From JAEZHK01 sp040768845 (GTDB lineage: Bacteria; Bacillota; Clostridia; Christensenellales; Aristaeellaceae): a stretch of DNA of 64,000 nucleotides. The translations under genes were made by a program, and so were the position numbers. This document shows positions 8,426-17,020 of the stretch, piece after piece (position 1 is the stretch's first letter; each line of letters begins with the position of its first letter). The notes under the pieces are model-generated. The model ran no database searches and had not been told where the DNA came from. It was given only the letters and a program-made list of their open reading frames with translations. The stretch is taken from contig JAXGME010000010.1 in NCBI GenBank assembly GCA_040768845.1, positions 31,945 to 95,944 of the forward strand, written 5' to 3'.

Positions 8426-9673
8426 ATGAAGACTTTTGCCGAGTTGTATGAGCAGGCGGTTTCGCTGGCGCTGCGGGATGACCCCGCGGACCTGGAACAA
8501 TCGCTTTCCGAATACGACCCGAACCACCTGGATTGCCTTTTGCACCCGGCCAAGCACCCTCTGGTGATCCGCACCGGGGAATGCGACTGTCCCCGCGAGC
8601 AGCGCGCGGCCTGCATCGGCCGCTGTCCCTTTGACGCCATGAGCCTGGACGAGGCGGGAAACATCCGGATCGATCCGGAGAAGTGCATGGGCTGCGCGGA
8701 CTGCATCGACGGCTGCGCGGGGGAAAAACTCAAGGCCTCCACCGACATTTTGCCGGCGCTGAAAGCGGTGCGCGGCGCCAAGGGGCTGGCCTACGCGCTG
8801 GTGGCCCCGGCGTTTCTGGGGCAGTTCACCAGCGCCGTCACGCCGGGTAAGCTGCGCTCCGCCCTCAAGGCGGTGGGTTTTGACGGCATGATCGAAGTGG
8901 CGCTCTTTGCGGACATCCTGACCCTCAAGGAGGCGCTGGAGTTTGACCGGAACATCCGCACCGAGGCCGACTATCAGCTGACCAGCTGCTGCTGCCCGAT
9001 GTGGATCGCGATGATCCGCAAGATCTATCACGAGCTGATGCCCCACGTGCCCGGCTCCGTTTCGCCGATGGTCGCCTGCGCCCGGACGGTCAAGGCGCTC
9101 TATCCGGACGCGGTGACGGTGTTTATCGGCCCCTGCCTTGCCAAGAAGGCCGAGGCCCGGGAAAAAGACCTGGCCGGCGCGGTGGACTACGTGCTCACAT
9201 TCAGCGAAATGCAGTCGATCTTTGACCTGCTGGGCATCGACCCGGCCCGGATGGAGGAGAGCGACAAGGACCATTCCTCCCGCGCGGGGCGCATCTACGC
9301 CCGGGTGGGCGGCGTCAGCGAAGCCGTGCGGGACACCGTGGCGCGGCTGAACCCCCATCGGGAGATCACCGTCAGGACGCGCCAGGCCGACGGCATTCCC
9401 GCCTGCCGGGCGATGATGAACGACATCCGCGCCGGCAACGGCGGCGGCAACTTCTACGAGGGCATGGGCTGCCGCGGCGGCTGCGTGGGCGGGCCGAGGG
9501 CGGTCACACCGGTGGAAGAGGGGCGCAAGGCCGTCAATGCCTACGGCGACGCGGCCCAGTACCGCACCCCCGCGGAGAACCCCTATGTGGTGGAGCTTTT
9601 GCACCGGTTGGGGTTTGACACCATCGAGGAATTGCTGGAAAAGGATGAAATCTTCACCCGCCATTTTGACTGA
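8426..9673 (+). CDS. [FeFe] hydrogenase, short monomeric type (group B-like)
   Basis: A 415-residue protein starting at the ATG at 8426 behind GAGGAG. Residues about 45-110 hold ferredoxin-like clusters (GECDCPREQ, ACIGRCPFDAM, CMGCADCIDGC). The H-cluster domain follows with all three signatures in variant form: TSCCCPMW, IGPCLAKKAEA and GMGCRGGCVGGP. These variants, as I recall, are those of the group B/M3-like enzymes of clostridia rather than the bidirectional group A. It would interconvert protons and H2 with ferredoxin; its physiological direction is unknown. The maturases HydE, HydF and HydG are not in this window. It has its own promoter and is followed by the hyp operon, which serves the unrelated NiFe enzyme. 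Confidence 0.88.
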   Translation: MKTFAELYEQAVSLALRDDPADLEQSLSEYDPNHLDCLLHPAKHPLVIRTGECDCPREQRAACIGRCPFDAMSLDEAGNIRIDPEKCMGCADCIDGCAGEKLKASTDILPALKAVRGAKGLAYALVAPAFLGQFTSAVTPGKLRSALKAVGFDGMIEVALFADILTLKEALEFDRNIRTEADYQLTSCCCPMWIAMIRKIYHELMPHVPGSVSPMVACARTVKALYPDAVTVFIGPCLAKKAEAREKDLAGAVDYVLTFSEMQSIFDLLGIDPARMEESDKDHSSRAGRIYARVGGVSEAVRDTVARLNPHREITVRTRQADGIPACRAMMNDIRAGNGGGNFYEGMGCRGGCVGGPRAVTPVEEGRKAVNAYGDAAQYRTPAENPYVVELLHRLGFDTIEELLEKDEIFTRHFD

Positions 9674-9681
9674 TCGCGCTG

Positions 9682-9709
9682 TTTGAAGGCGCGGCGGGGC
9701 TGTTATACT
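9682..9709 (+). promoter_or_regulatory. Promoter of the hyp operon
   Basis: TTTGAA (9682-9687) and TATACT (9704-9709) are separated by 16 bp in the short gap between the [FeFe] hydrogenase gene and hypA, so the maturation operon can be transcribed independently. Confidence 0.5.
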
Positions 9710-9753
9710 ATTCGGTACAGGCTTTCGCGGGGCGGAGGCAGGGGAGGAAGCGC

Positions 9754-10098
9754 GTGCACGAATTGCCCATCACCCAGCGGGTCATCGACATCGCATCCGA
9801 GGCGGCCAGGGCGCGCGGCGCCGGCAAGATCACCCAGATCCAGCTGGTAATCGGGGACGCCTCCGGCTACATGGCGGATTCCATAGAGCTGTACTTTGAC
9901 CTCATCAGCGCGGGCAGCCTCTGCGAGGGGGCGAAGCTGTCGTTTGAGTTTGTCAAGTCCATGCTCCGGTGCGACACCTGCGGCCAGCTTTTTGAGCGCA
10001 AGCCCTTTGACTTCACCTGTCCCTCCTGCGGCGGCCAGGGCCGGCCCACGGAAATCGGCCGGGAATTTTATGTAAAGGCGATCGAGGTAGAAAAATGA
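9754..10098 (+). CDS. hypA: Hydrogenase nickel-insertion protein HypA
   Basis: A 114-residue nickel metallochaperone. The GTG start at 9754 follows GGGGAGG. It begins MHELPIT, with the nickel-binding Met-His-Glu tip. The zinc site is present as CDTCGQLF and CPSCGG. HypA delivers nickel, together with HypB, to the large subunit of [NiFe] hydrogenases. First gene of hypABFCDE; its end overlaps hypB by 4 bp. Confidence 0.95.
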   Translation: MHELPITQRVIDIASEAARARGAGKITQIQLVIGDASGYMADSIELYFDLISAGSLCEGAKLSFEFVKSMLRCDTCGQLFERKPFDFTCPSCGGQGRPTEIGREFYVKAIEVEK

Positions 10099-10742
10099 GC
10101 CAGATTGACATCCAGGAGTCCATTTACAAGCGAAATGACGAGCTGGCGGCGGAGCTGAACCGCGAGCTCACCCAAAAGAACGTATTCTGCGTCAACGTGA
10201 TGGGCGCGCCGGGGGTCGGCAAAACCAGCTCGCTGATCCGGCTGATCCCGCTGATGGACCGCAGGGCGGCCGTCATTGAGGGCGATATCGAATCCTCCAT
10301 CGACGCGGAAAACCTGAAAAAGCTGGGCATTGACGCCCACCAGATCAACACCCACGGCGCGTGCCACCTGGATTCCCCGGTCATCCGAGAGGCGGCCGAT
10401 ATTGTCGATATGCGCGACGGATACCTCTTCATCGAAAACATCGGCAATCTCGTCTGCCCGGCGGAGTTCGTCATCGGCGAGCACATCAAGATGCTGATCA
10501 CCGCCGTCACCGAGGGCAGCGACAAGCCCTACAAATATCCGCTGGCCTTTGAGAAGGCGGATGTCATCCTGATCAATAAGGCCGATCTCGCCCCCTACGT
10601 GGACTTTGACGAGGACTACTTCATGAAGGGCGTGCGCGCGCTGAACCCCTCCGTTCCCGTGTTCCGCGTGTGTTCCCGCACCGGCGAGGGCTTCCAAGAG
10701 GTGTCAACGTGGCTCAAGCACCGCGCGAATACCGCCAGGTAG
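10095..10742 (+). CDS. hypB: Hydrogenase nickel-insertion GTPase HypB
   Basis: A 215-residue SIMIBI-class GTPase that drives nickel insertion with HypA. P-loop GAPGVGKTS, VIEGDIESSIDAENL, IENIGNLVCPAEF and the nucleotide-specificity motif INKADLAPYV are all present. It lacks the N-terminal His-rich or CxxGC nickel-storage segment found in some homologues. ATGA overlap with hypA and 34-bp overlap with hypF imply coupled translation. Confidence 0.95.
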   Translation: MSQIDIQESIYKRNDELAAELNRELTQKNVFCVNVMGAPGVGKTSSLIRLIPLMDRRAAVIEGDIESSIDAENLKKLGIDAHQINTHGACHLDSPVIREAADIVDMRDGYLFIENIGNLVCPAEFVIGEHIKMLITAVTEGSDKPYKYPLAFEKADVILINKADLAPYVDFDEDYFMKGVRALNPSVPVFRVCSRTGEGFQEVSTWLKHRANTAR

Positions 10743-12934
10743 TCTTTTCCGGGCTGGTGCAGGGCGTGGGCTTCCGTCCCTCGGTGCGGAAGATGGCGCT
10801 GGAGGCCGGGGTTTCCGGTTGGGTGAAGAACGCCGGCGGAAACGCCGAGTGCGCCTTCGTCGGAGATCATGCAAAAATCGACGCGCTGATCCGCGCCATA
10901 GAGGCGCGGTTTTCGATCTTTGGGAAAAAGGCGTCCGCGGTCGAGCCCTTCCAGGCGGAGGGCTTTGACATTCTCGAGAGCGGCGGTGCGCCGTCGGGCG
11001 CGGCGCTGCCCCGCATCGTCCCGCCCGACGCGCCGGTGTGCGATGATTGCCTCCGGGAAATGTACGACCCGGAAAACCGCCGCCACCGCCACCCCTTCAT
11101 CAGCTGCTCCGCCTGCGGTCCCCGCTATTCGATCCTGAAGGCGCTGCCCTATGACCGGGCCACCACCACGATGGGCGCCTTCCCCATGTGCAAAGTCTGC
11201 GCCGGGGAGTACGCGCGCCTCGCCGACCGGCGTCTCCACGCCCAGACCATCGCCTGCCCGGACTGCGGGCCCCGGCTCTGGTACGAAAGGGCGGGCGCGG
11301 AACAGCCGGACCCGATTGCGTGCGCTGCCCGCGACATTCTGGCCGGCGGCATTGTGGCGGTGAAGGGCATCGGCGGGTACCACCTGACCTGTCTTGCGCA
11401 GCGGGAACCCGCGGAGCGGCTCAGGAGGATCAAGGGGCGCGAAGGGAAGCCCTTTGCGCTGATGTTTCGCGCCATGGAGGACATCGAGGCCGTCTGCCGC
11501 GTCAGCCCCGAGGCGCGCGCCCTCGTCACCGGTTTTGCCCGGCCCATCGCCCTGCTGCCTTTAAGGGGCGAGGCGTTTGATGAAAGCGTAACCCGCGGCA
11601 GCCTGGACTGCGGCTGTTTTTTGCCCTATACGCCGGTGCACCACCTCTTGATGGACGCGGTCGCCGCCGGCGGCGCCCGGGCCCTCATCATGACCAGCAT
11701 GAACCGGAGCGGGGAGCCCCTGATCTGCGACGGGGCAGCGGCCCGTGCCTTCGCGCCTGGCGAGATCGCCGGTATTTTGGACAACGACCGGCCCATAGCA
11801 AACCCGCTGGATGACTCCGTGGCGCGGGTGATGGACGGCGCGCCGCAGATTCTTCGGCGGGCGCGGGGCTACGCGCCGCTGCCGCTGCCCCTGCCGGGCG
11901 CAGGGAACCTCGTGGCCGCGGGGGGCGATCTGAAGGCCGCCTGCTGCTATCTGCAGGACGGCTGCGCCTACCTGGGCCCCTACGTTGGGGATCTGGAGGA
12001 CGAACGCTGCCACGGGCGCTACGCGGCCGTAGCAGACGGCCTGGGGGCGCTGCTGGGCGCCCGGCCGGCCCTGGCGGCGGCGGACATGCACCCGCGCTAC
12101 TTCAGCCGGATCTGGGCGCAGCGGAGCGGGCTTCCAGTTGTGCCGGTGCAGCATCATCACGCCCACGTGGCGTCGGTGATGGCGGAATACGGCCTGACCC
12201 GCGCGGTCGGGGCCGCCTTTGACGGCACCGGATACGGGCCGGACGGCACGGTATGGGGCGGTGAGTTCCTGTATTGCGAAGGCGGCGGCTTTGTCCGCGC
12301 CGCGCACCTTCTGCCGGTGGTGATGGCGGGCGGCGACGAATCCATGCGGGACGCGGAAAAGACCGCCGCCTGCTACCGGGCGGCCAGCGGCCTCGTGCCC
12401 GCCTACGCCGGGTGGGATGTGCTTGGGCGGGCGATTGAACGGGGGATCAACACCGTCCGTTCCTCCAGCATGGGCCGGCTCTTTGACGCGGCCTCGGCGA
12501 TCCTCGGCATCTGCCGGAAGAACGGCTATGAGGGCGAGTGCGCCATCCTGCTGGAGCAGGCGGCGACCCTGGCGCTGCGATCGGGCGTCCGCCCCCGGGC
12601 GATGGCTTTTGAAGTGTACGAGGAGGGCGGCGTCCTCATCGCCGACTGGCGGCCGGTGATCCGCGCGCTGTCCTCGGGCGGCGACGTGCCGGCGCTGGCG
12701 CTGGGCTTTCACGAGGCGGTGGCGCGCCTGACGGAGCGCGTTCTGACCGACCTCGCCGCGCGCCGCGGCGTGAAGGACGCGGCGCTGACCGGCGGCGTGT
12801 TCCAGAACCGGCTGCTGACGGAACTGTGCCTGACCGGGCTTCGCGCCCGGGGGCTGAATCCCCTTCTCAACCGCCAGGTGCCGCCGGGGGACGGCGGGAT
12901 CAGCCTGGGTCAGGCATTCATCGCATCGAGGTGA
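10709..12934 (+). CDS. hypF: Carbamoyltransferase HypF
   Basis: A 741-residue protein that turns carbamoyl phosphate into the cyanide ligand precursor on HypE. The domain order is canonical: acylphosphatase (VVFSGLVQGVGFRPSV), two zinc fingers (CDDCLREMYDPE / CSACGPRYS and CKVCAGEYARLADRR / CPDCGPRLW), a YrdC-like domain and a Kae1-like domain (HHHAHVASVMAEYG, AFDGTGYGPDGTVWGGEF, GGVFQNRLL). I choose the GTG at 10709 because AAGAGGTG precedes it and the acylphosphatase domain then starts at the expected residue. This places the start inside hypB. Confidence 0.95.
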   Translation: MAQAPREYRQVVFSGLVQGVGFRPSVRKMALEAGVSGWVKNAGGNAECAFVGDHAKIDALIRAIEARFSIFGKKASAVEPFQAEGFDILESGGAPSGAALPRIVPPDAPVCDDCLREMYDPENRRHRHPFISCSACGPRYSILKALPYDRATTTMGAFPMCKVCAGEYARLADRRLHAQTIACPDCGPRLWYERAGAEQPDPIACAARDILAGGIVAVKGIGGYHLTCLAQREPAERLRRIKGREGKPFALMFRAMEDIEAVCRVSPEARALVTGFARPIALLPLRGEAFDESVTRGSLDCGCFLPYTPVHHLLMDAVAAGGARALIMTSMNRSGEPLICDGAAARAFAPGEIAGILDNDRPIANPLDDSVARVMDGAPQILRRARGYAPLPLPLPGAGNLVAAGGDLKAACCYLQDGCAYLGPYVGDLEDERCHGRYAAVADGLGALLGARPALAAADMHPRYFSRIWAQRSGLPVVPVQHHHAHVASVMAEYGLTRAVGAAFDGTGYGPDGTVWGGEFLYCEGGGFVRAAHLLPVVMAGGDESMRDAEKTAACYRAASGLVPAYAGWDVLGRAIERGINTVRSSSMGRLFDAASAILGICRKNGYEGECAILLEQAATLALRSGVRPRAMAFEVYEEGGVLIADWRPVIRALSSGGDVPALALGFHEAVARLTERVLTDLAARRGVKDAALTGGVFQNRLLTELCLTGLRARGLNPLLNRQVPPGDGGISLGQAFIASR

Positions 12935-12939
12935 TTTTC

Positions 12940-13155
12940 ATGTGCGTCGCCGCTGCGGGCGTCGTGGTAACTCTGGACGGAGATTGGGCGAAGGTGGACG
13001 TGCTGGGCAACCGCGTCAGCGTGCACGCGGGGTTTGTCAACCCCAAGATCGGGGACTGGGTGCTGGTGCACGCGGGCTACGCGATGCAGCTGCTTACCCC
13101 GGAGGCGGCCCGGGAGATTGCCGCGCTCCACGAGGAAATCGGGGGGCCGCTATGA
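12940..13155 (+). CDS. hypC: Hydrogenase assembly chaperone HypC
   Basis: A 71-residue chaperone starting MCVAAAGVVV behind GAGGTGA, which overlaps the hypF stop. The essential Cys2 is present, though the usual MCLAIPG start is MCVAAAG here. HypC shuttles the Fe(CN)2CO unit with HypD to the hydrogenase large subunit. The tail VHAGYAMQLLTPEAAREIAAL is typical. ATGA overlap with hypD. Confidence 0.93.
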   Translation: MCVAAAGVVVTLDGDWAKVDVLGNRVSVHAGFVNPKIGDWVLVHAGYAMQLLTPEAAREIAALHEEIGGPL

Positions 13156-14195
13156 CGGCGCAGCAGGCGCTTCAGCGCATCCGGCGCTACGACGGGCCGC
13201 CCCTTCGGATCATGGAGGTGTGCGGCACCCACACCGCCGCCATCGCGCGGGCGGGCCTTCGGTCGCTGCTTCCGGAAGGGGTTCGGCTGGTGTCCGGTCC
13301 GGGCTGCCCGGTGTGCGTGACCGAGCCGGGCTTTATCGACGCGCTGAACGAGATCGCCCTCAGGCCCGGCCATCGGGTGTTCGCCTTCGGCGACATGCTG
13401 CGGGTGCCGGGCAGCCGCATGAGCCTTTCCGGGGCAAAGGCCGCCGGCGGGCGGGTTTCCATGTTTCTTGGGCCGCACGACGTGATCGCCTACGCCGGGG
13501 CGCACCCGGAGGAGGTCTGCGTCGTGGCGGCGGTGGGGTTTGAAACCACCGCGCCCGTATACGCGCTGCTCATCCGGGAAGCCGAAAAGGCGGGGCTTTC
13601 CAACCTTCGCCTGGTTTCGGCGCTCAAGACGATGATTGCGCCGCTGCGCCGCCTGGCCGCGGCGGAAAACGGCATTTCGGCTTTTCTGTGCCCGGGCCAT
13701 GTGGCGGTGCTGACGGGGGCTCGCGCCTTTGAGCCGCTGGCGGCGGAGTTTCACAAGCCCTTCGTGATCGCGGGCTTTGAGGCGGCGGACATTCTGCTAG
13801 CGGTGGCGGAGATCCTCGATCAGCTTGCGTCCGGCGCCGCCCGGGCGGCCAACCTGTATCCCCGCGCCGTCACGCCGGAGGGCAACGCGGCCGCCATGGC
13901 GGCGGTGGCGGAGTGTTTCGCGCCATCGGACGCCCGCTGGCGGGGGATCGGGCTGATCCCGGAATCGGGTCTGGCGCTCCGGCGCGAATACGCGCGGTTT
14001 GACGCCTGGCCGGGAGAGATGCCCCGGGGCACGGAAAACCCCGCCTGCCGCTGCGGCGATGTGATGCTGGGGCGCATGCTGCCCCCGGAATGTCCGCTGT
14101 TTTGCCGGGGCTGCGATCCCGGGCATCCGGTGGGCGCGTGCATGGTATCCGCGGAAGGGTCCTGCGGTATATGGGCCCGGGAGGAAGCGCTATGA
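13152..14195 (+). CDS. hypD: Hydrogenase assembly protein HypD
   Basis: A 347-residue [4Fe-4S] scaffold protein on which the Fe(CN)2CO cofactor is built with HypC and HypE. Signature motifs are MEVCGTHT near the start, VSGPGCPVCV and GFETTAP. The cysteine-rich C-terminus (CRCGDVMLG, CPLFCRGCDPGHPVGAC) supplies the cluster and redox-active thiols. It overlaps both neighbours by ATGA. Confidence 0.96.
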   Translation: MTAQQALQRIRRYDGPPLRIMEVCGTHTAAIARAGLRSLLPEGVRLVSGPGCPVCVTEPGFIDALNEIALRPGHRVFAFGDMLRVPGSRMSLSGAKAAGGRVSMFLGPHDVIAYAGAHPEEVCVVAAVGFETTAPVYALLIREAEKAGLSNLRLVSALKTMIAPLRRLAAAENGISAFLCPGHVAVLTGARAFEPLAAEFHKPFVIAGFEAADILLAVAEILDQLASGAARAANLYPRAVTPEGNAAAMAAVAECFAPSDARWRGIGLIPESGLALRREYARFDAWPGEMPRGTENPACRCGDVMLGRMLPPECPLFCRGCDPGHPVGACMVSAEGSCGIWAREEAL

Positions 14196-15172
14196 GAATT
14201 GAAATGGCCCACGGCGGCGGCGGCGTCCAGACGGGCGAATTGATCCGCACCGTGTTTCAGAAGCATCTGTCCAATGAATACCTGGACCCCATGGGCGACG
14301 CGGCGGTGGTGACGGTGCCGGGGAACCGCCTGGCGATGACCACCGATGCCTTTGTGGTAAAGCCCCTGTTTTTCCCCGGCGGCGACATCGGCCGGCTCTC
14401 GGTGTGCGGCACGGTCAACGACCTTCTGATGGCGGGCGCGAAGCCCCTGTACCTGACGGCCTCCTTCGCCATTGAGGAGGGCATGGACGCGGACGCGCTG
14501 GAGGCGATTGCCCGGTCGATGCGCGCGGCCGCCGACGAGGCGGGCGTCAAAATCGTGGCGGGGGACACCAAGGTGGTGGACGGCAGCGGCGGCCTCATCA
14601 TCACCACCGCCGGCGTCGGCGTGGTTTTGGGCGAACCGGTATCCATCGCCAACGCAAAGCCCGGCGACCGGCTGATCCTGTCGGGCAATCTGGGCGACCA
14701 CCACGCGGCGATCCTGTCCAGCCGCATGGGCATTGAAAACGGCATCGTCAGCGACGAAGCGCCGCTCACCGAAATGGTGACCGCCCTCCGGAGCGCGGGC
14801 ATTCCCCTCGGCGCCATGCGGGACGTCACCCGGGGCGGCCTGGCCACCATTCTGAACGAAATCGCCTCGGCCTCCGGCTGTGGAATCGAGCTGGAGAAGG
14901 CGCAGCTTCCCGTCGACCGCGCGGTGCGCGGCCTTTGCGAGATCCTGGGCCTGGACCCGCTCTACATGGGCAACGAGGGCAAAATGGTGGCCGTCGTACC
15001 GGAGGAGCGCGCCGACGAGGCGCTAAAGATCATCCGCGCCAGCCGCTACGGCGAGAACGCGCGGTGCGTCGGGCGCGTGAAAGCGGGGAAGGGCGTGACG
15101 CTGATTACGGAGCTGGGCGGACGGCGGATGCTGCCGCCGCTCTCCGGCGAAGGCCTTCCGAGAATCTGCTGA
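14192..15172 (+). CDS. hypE: Hydrogenase cyanide-forming protein HypE
   Basis: A 326-residue PurM-like ATPase. It receives the carbamoyl group from HypF on its C-terminal cysteine and dehydrates it to thiocyanate for transfer to HypCD. The essential C-terminal Pro-Arg-Ile-Cys is present. The N-terminus AHGGGGVQTGELI and the motif MGDAAVV are typical. Last gene of the hyp operon, followed by a strong terminator. Confidence 0.96.
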   Translation: MRIEMAHGGGGVQTGELIRTVFQKHLSNEYLDPMGDAAVVTVPGNRLAMTTDAFVVKPLFFPGGDIGRLSVCGTVNDLLMAGAKPLYLTASFAIEEGMDADALEAIARSMRAAADEAGVKIVAGDTKVVDGSGGLIITTAGVGVVLGEPVSIANAKPGDRLILSGNLGDHHAAILSSRMGIENGIVSDEAPLTEMVTALRSAGIPLGAMRDVTRGGLATILNEIASASGCGIELEKAQLPVDRAVRGLCEILGLDPLYMGNEGKMVAVVPEERADEALKIIRASRYGENARCVGRVKAGKGVTLITELGGRRMLPPLSGEGLPRIC

Positions 15173-15178
15173 GGAATG

Positions 15179-15207
15179 CAAAAAAGGCCCCGCGGGGGCC
15201 TTTTTTT
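15179..15207. terminator. Bidirectional intrinsic terminator
   Basis: The stem GGCCCC-GCG-GGGGCC is flanked by A6 on the left and T7 on the right. It lies between hypE and the convergent end of the hydrogenase operon, so it can stop transcription from both sides. Confidence 0.9.
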
Positions 15208-15215
15208 GATGGGCG

Positions 15216-15719
15216 CTACCGTCCGATGCCTTTTTCGATGGCGCGCCGGAGGGCGGCGCAGAGCTCGTCCACCGCGGCGGCGACCGGGGAAGTCATCGGG
15301 CCGTCAAAATCCATGCTCTGCCACTGGACGCCCAGCAGGAGCGTCCTGGCGCCTGTCCCGTCCGACAGGTAGTTGATCAGCACCTTGAGGGGCAGCATGT
15401 GCGAGAGGAAGGTGGGCCCACCCACCTTTTCCGGCGGGATCTCGACGATTTCGCCGGGCGCCGCGCCCACATCCGCCGCATCGATCAGCAGCATGTGGGT
15501 GGGCCGGAAGGCGCGAATCTGGCCGCTGAAGTTCTCCGGCGCAGTCTCGCCCGGGCAGAACAGAAGCTCCGGGTGCGCGCCCCCGGAGTATTCCGCCGCC
15601 AGCCGGGTCACGACCTCCATGCCCGCGGCGTCGTCCGCGCGGAGCGTGGAGCCCGCGCCGATCACCGCCAGGCGCTCTGCGCCCGCGAGCCATTCCTGTA
15701 AGCGCGAATGGATGTCCAC
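15216..15719 (-). CDS. [NiFe] hydrogenase maturation protease, HycI/HybD family
   Basis: A 167-residue endopeptidase starting at a GTG at 15719, just after the ferredoxin-type subunit gene. The family motif GxGxxLRxDDAxG appears as GAGSTLRADDAAGMEV, providing the first nickel-sensing Asp, and LLIDAADVGAAPGE provides the second. HycI-type enzymes cut the C-terminal tail off group 4 large subunits after nickel insertion. The large subunit in this operon has such a tail. Last gene of the operon. Confidence 0.9.
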   Translation of the reverse strand: MDIHSRLQEWLAGAERLAVIGAGSTLRADDAAGMEVVTRLAAEYSGGAHPELLFCPGETAPENFSGQIRAFRPTHMLLIDAADVGAAPGEIVEIPPEKVGGPTFLSHMLPLKVLINYLSDGTGARTLLLGVQWQSMDFDGPMTSPVAAAVDELCAALRRAIEKGIGR

Positions 15720-15722
15720 GGC

Positions 15723-16073
15723 TCAGATTTCCACCGTCAGCGACTTTTTGTCCGCGCTGGCCAGCTCGAAATTCTGGGTGTTTTCCAGCGCGTTTTTGTT
15801 GCAGGTGTCCACGCACTGCCCGCAGTAGAGGCACTTGTCCAGGTGTACGATGGCCTTGAACTGCTTGTCTGCCACCTTTTCAATGGTGATGGCGTTGGCC
15901 GGGCACACGCGCATGCACAGCTTGCAGCCCACGCAGCGGTCCGGATGGAACTTCAGCGCGCCGCGGAACTTATCGGGAACCTGCGCGTGCACGGCCGGAT
16001 AGAGCACCGTATCCGTCTTCTTGGCCATCATGCCCAGCAGGAAGGGGACCATTTTACCGGGAGTGTTATGCAT
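15723..16073 (-). CDS. Hydrogenase electron-transfer subunit, NuoI/EchF-like
   Basis: A 116-residue protein with two [4Fe-4S] motifs, CVGCKLCMRVCPANAI and CLYCGQCVDTCNKNAL. It corresponds to NuoI of complex I and is the likely entry point for electrons from ferredoxin, since no NADH-oxidising subunits are encoded here. Its ATG overlaps the stop of the NuoH-like gene (TGATG). Confidence 0.9.
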   Translation of the reverse strand: MHNTPGKMVPFLLGMMAKKTDTVLYPAVHAQVPDKFRGALKFHPDRCVGCKLCMRVCPANAITIEKVADKQFKAIVHLDKCLYCGQCVDTCNKNALENTQNFELASADKKSLTVEI

Positions 16074-17020
16074 CAGAGAAGCGCTCCTTTGACGATCAGG
16101 TCGATGAGGATCTGGGCGAGGGAAACCGGCGCCAGCACCTTCCAGCAGAAGGCGATCATCTGGTCGAGCCGGAAGCGGGCGAGGGCGGCGCGCATCAGCG
16201 CCAGCAAAAAGACCACGACGAACAGCTTCACCAGGAACAGCAGAAAGCCGATCAGCGCGTTGCCCCCGATGAACACCGGGAAGAACACCGCCGAAATCAG
16301 CGCCGCCACCACCACGAGCTCGGTGCTGAGCGTCATCTTGAACATGGCCAGCAGGCGTCCGCTGTACTCGGTGAACGTGCCGCCGACGATTTCGGTTTCG
16401 GCGTCCGGGATGTCAAAGGGTGCGCGCTCCAGCTTGCCCTGGGCCGTAATGAGGGACACGCAAAAGGCCGGGATGTTCACAAGAAGAAGCGCCGGGTGCT
16501 GGTGGTAGAACTGGGTGATGCCGCTGATCGACCAGGTTCCCGCCAGAAGCGCCGGGCCGAGCAGCGCCATGTACAGCGGCACCTCGTAGGCGAACAGCTG
16601 CGTCATCGCGCGGATCGCGCCCAGCTCTGCAAAGAGCGACTTGGAAAACCAGCCCGCCAGGAAAAACGTCAGCGTCGGGATGGTCAGAAAGTACATGACG
16701 ACGATCAGATCGCTGTCAAAGGGGTGGAGCGAGGTGACGCTCCAGATGGGGATGTAGAGAAACGCCGCGCAGGTGGCCGCGAAGGCGAACACCGGGATCG
16801 AGCTGAACAGGCGCGGGTCGGCGTCGCAAGGGATGATGGTCTCCTTCGACAAAAGCTTCAGAAGGTCCGCCAGCGGCTGGTACCACGGCGGGCCGATCCG
16901 GTTTTGCATCCGCGAGTAGAGCTTGCGGTCGACGTACTCAAACATCAGCGACAGCGCGCCGAGAAAAAGAAATCCCGGAAAGATCACGATTTGAAACAGG
17001 GCAAGCCACACGCCGATCAT
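16073..17020 (-). CDS. Hydrogenase membrane subunit, NuoH/EchB-like
   Basis: A 315-residue protein with about eight membrane helices. The cytoplasmic-loop signature is clear: LYSRMQNRIGPPWYQPLADL followed by LLKLLSKE, and later DIPDAETEIVGG. NuoH-type subunits anchor the hydrophilic arm and form part of the first ion channel. The ATG at 17020 overlaps the previous stop (ATGA); the longer open frame upstream lies inside the large-subunit gene. Confidence 0.93.
   Translation of the reverse strand: MIGVWLALFQIVIFPGFLFLGALSLMFEYVDRKLYSRMQNRIGPPWYQPLADLLKLLSKETIIPCDADPRLFSSIPVFAFAATCAAFLYIPIWSVTSLHPFDSDLIVVMYFLTIPTLTFFLAGWFSKSLFAELGAIRAMTQLFAYEVPLYMALLGPALLAGTWSISGITQFYHQHPALLLVNIPAFCVSLITAQGKLERAPFDIPDAETEIVGGTFTEYSGRLLAMFKMTLSTELVVVAALISAVFFPVFIGGNALIGFLLFLVKLFVVVFLLALMRAALARFRLDQMIAFCWKVLAPVSLAQILIDLIVKGALL

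Noticed and set aside
8273..9664. A 463-codon minus-strand frame opposite the [FeFe] hydrogenase gene
   Set aside because: The sense strand encodes all hydrogenase motifs; the antisense product is His/Arg-rich without domains.
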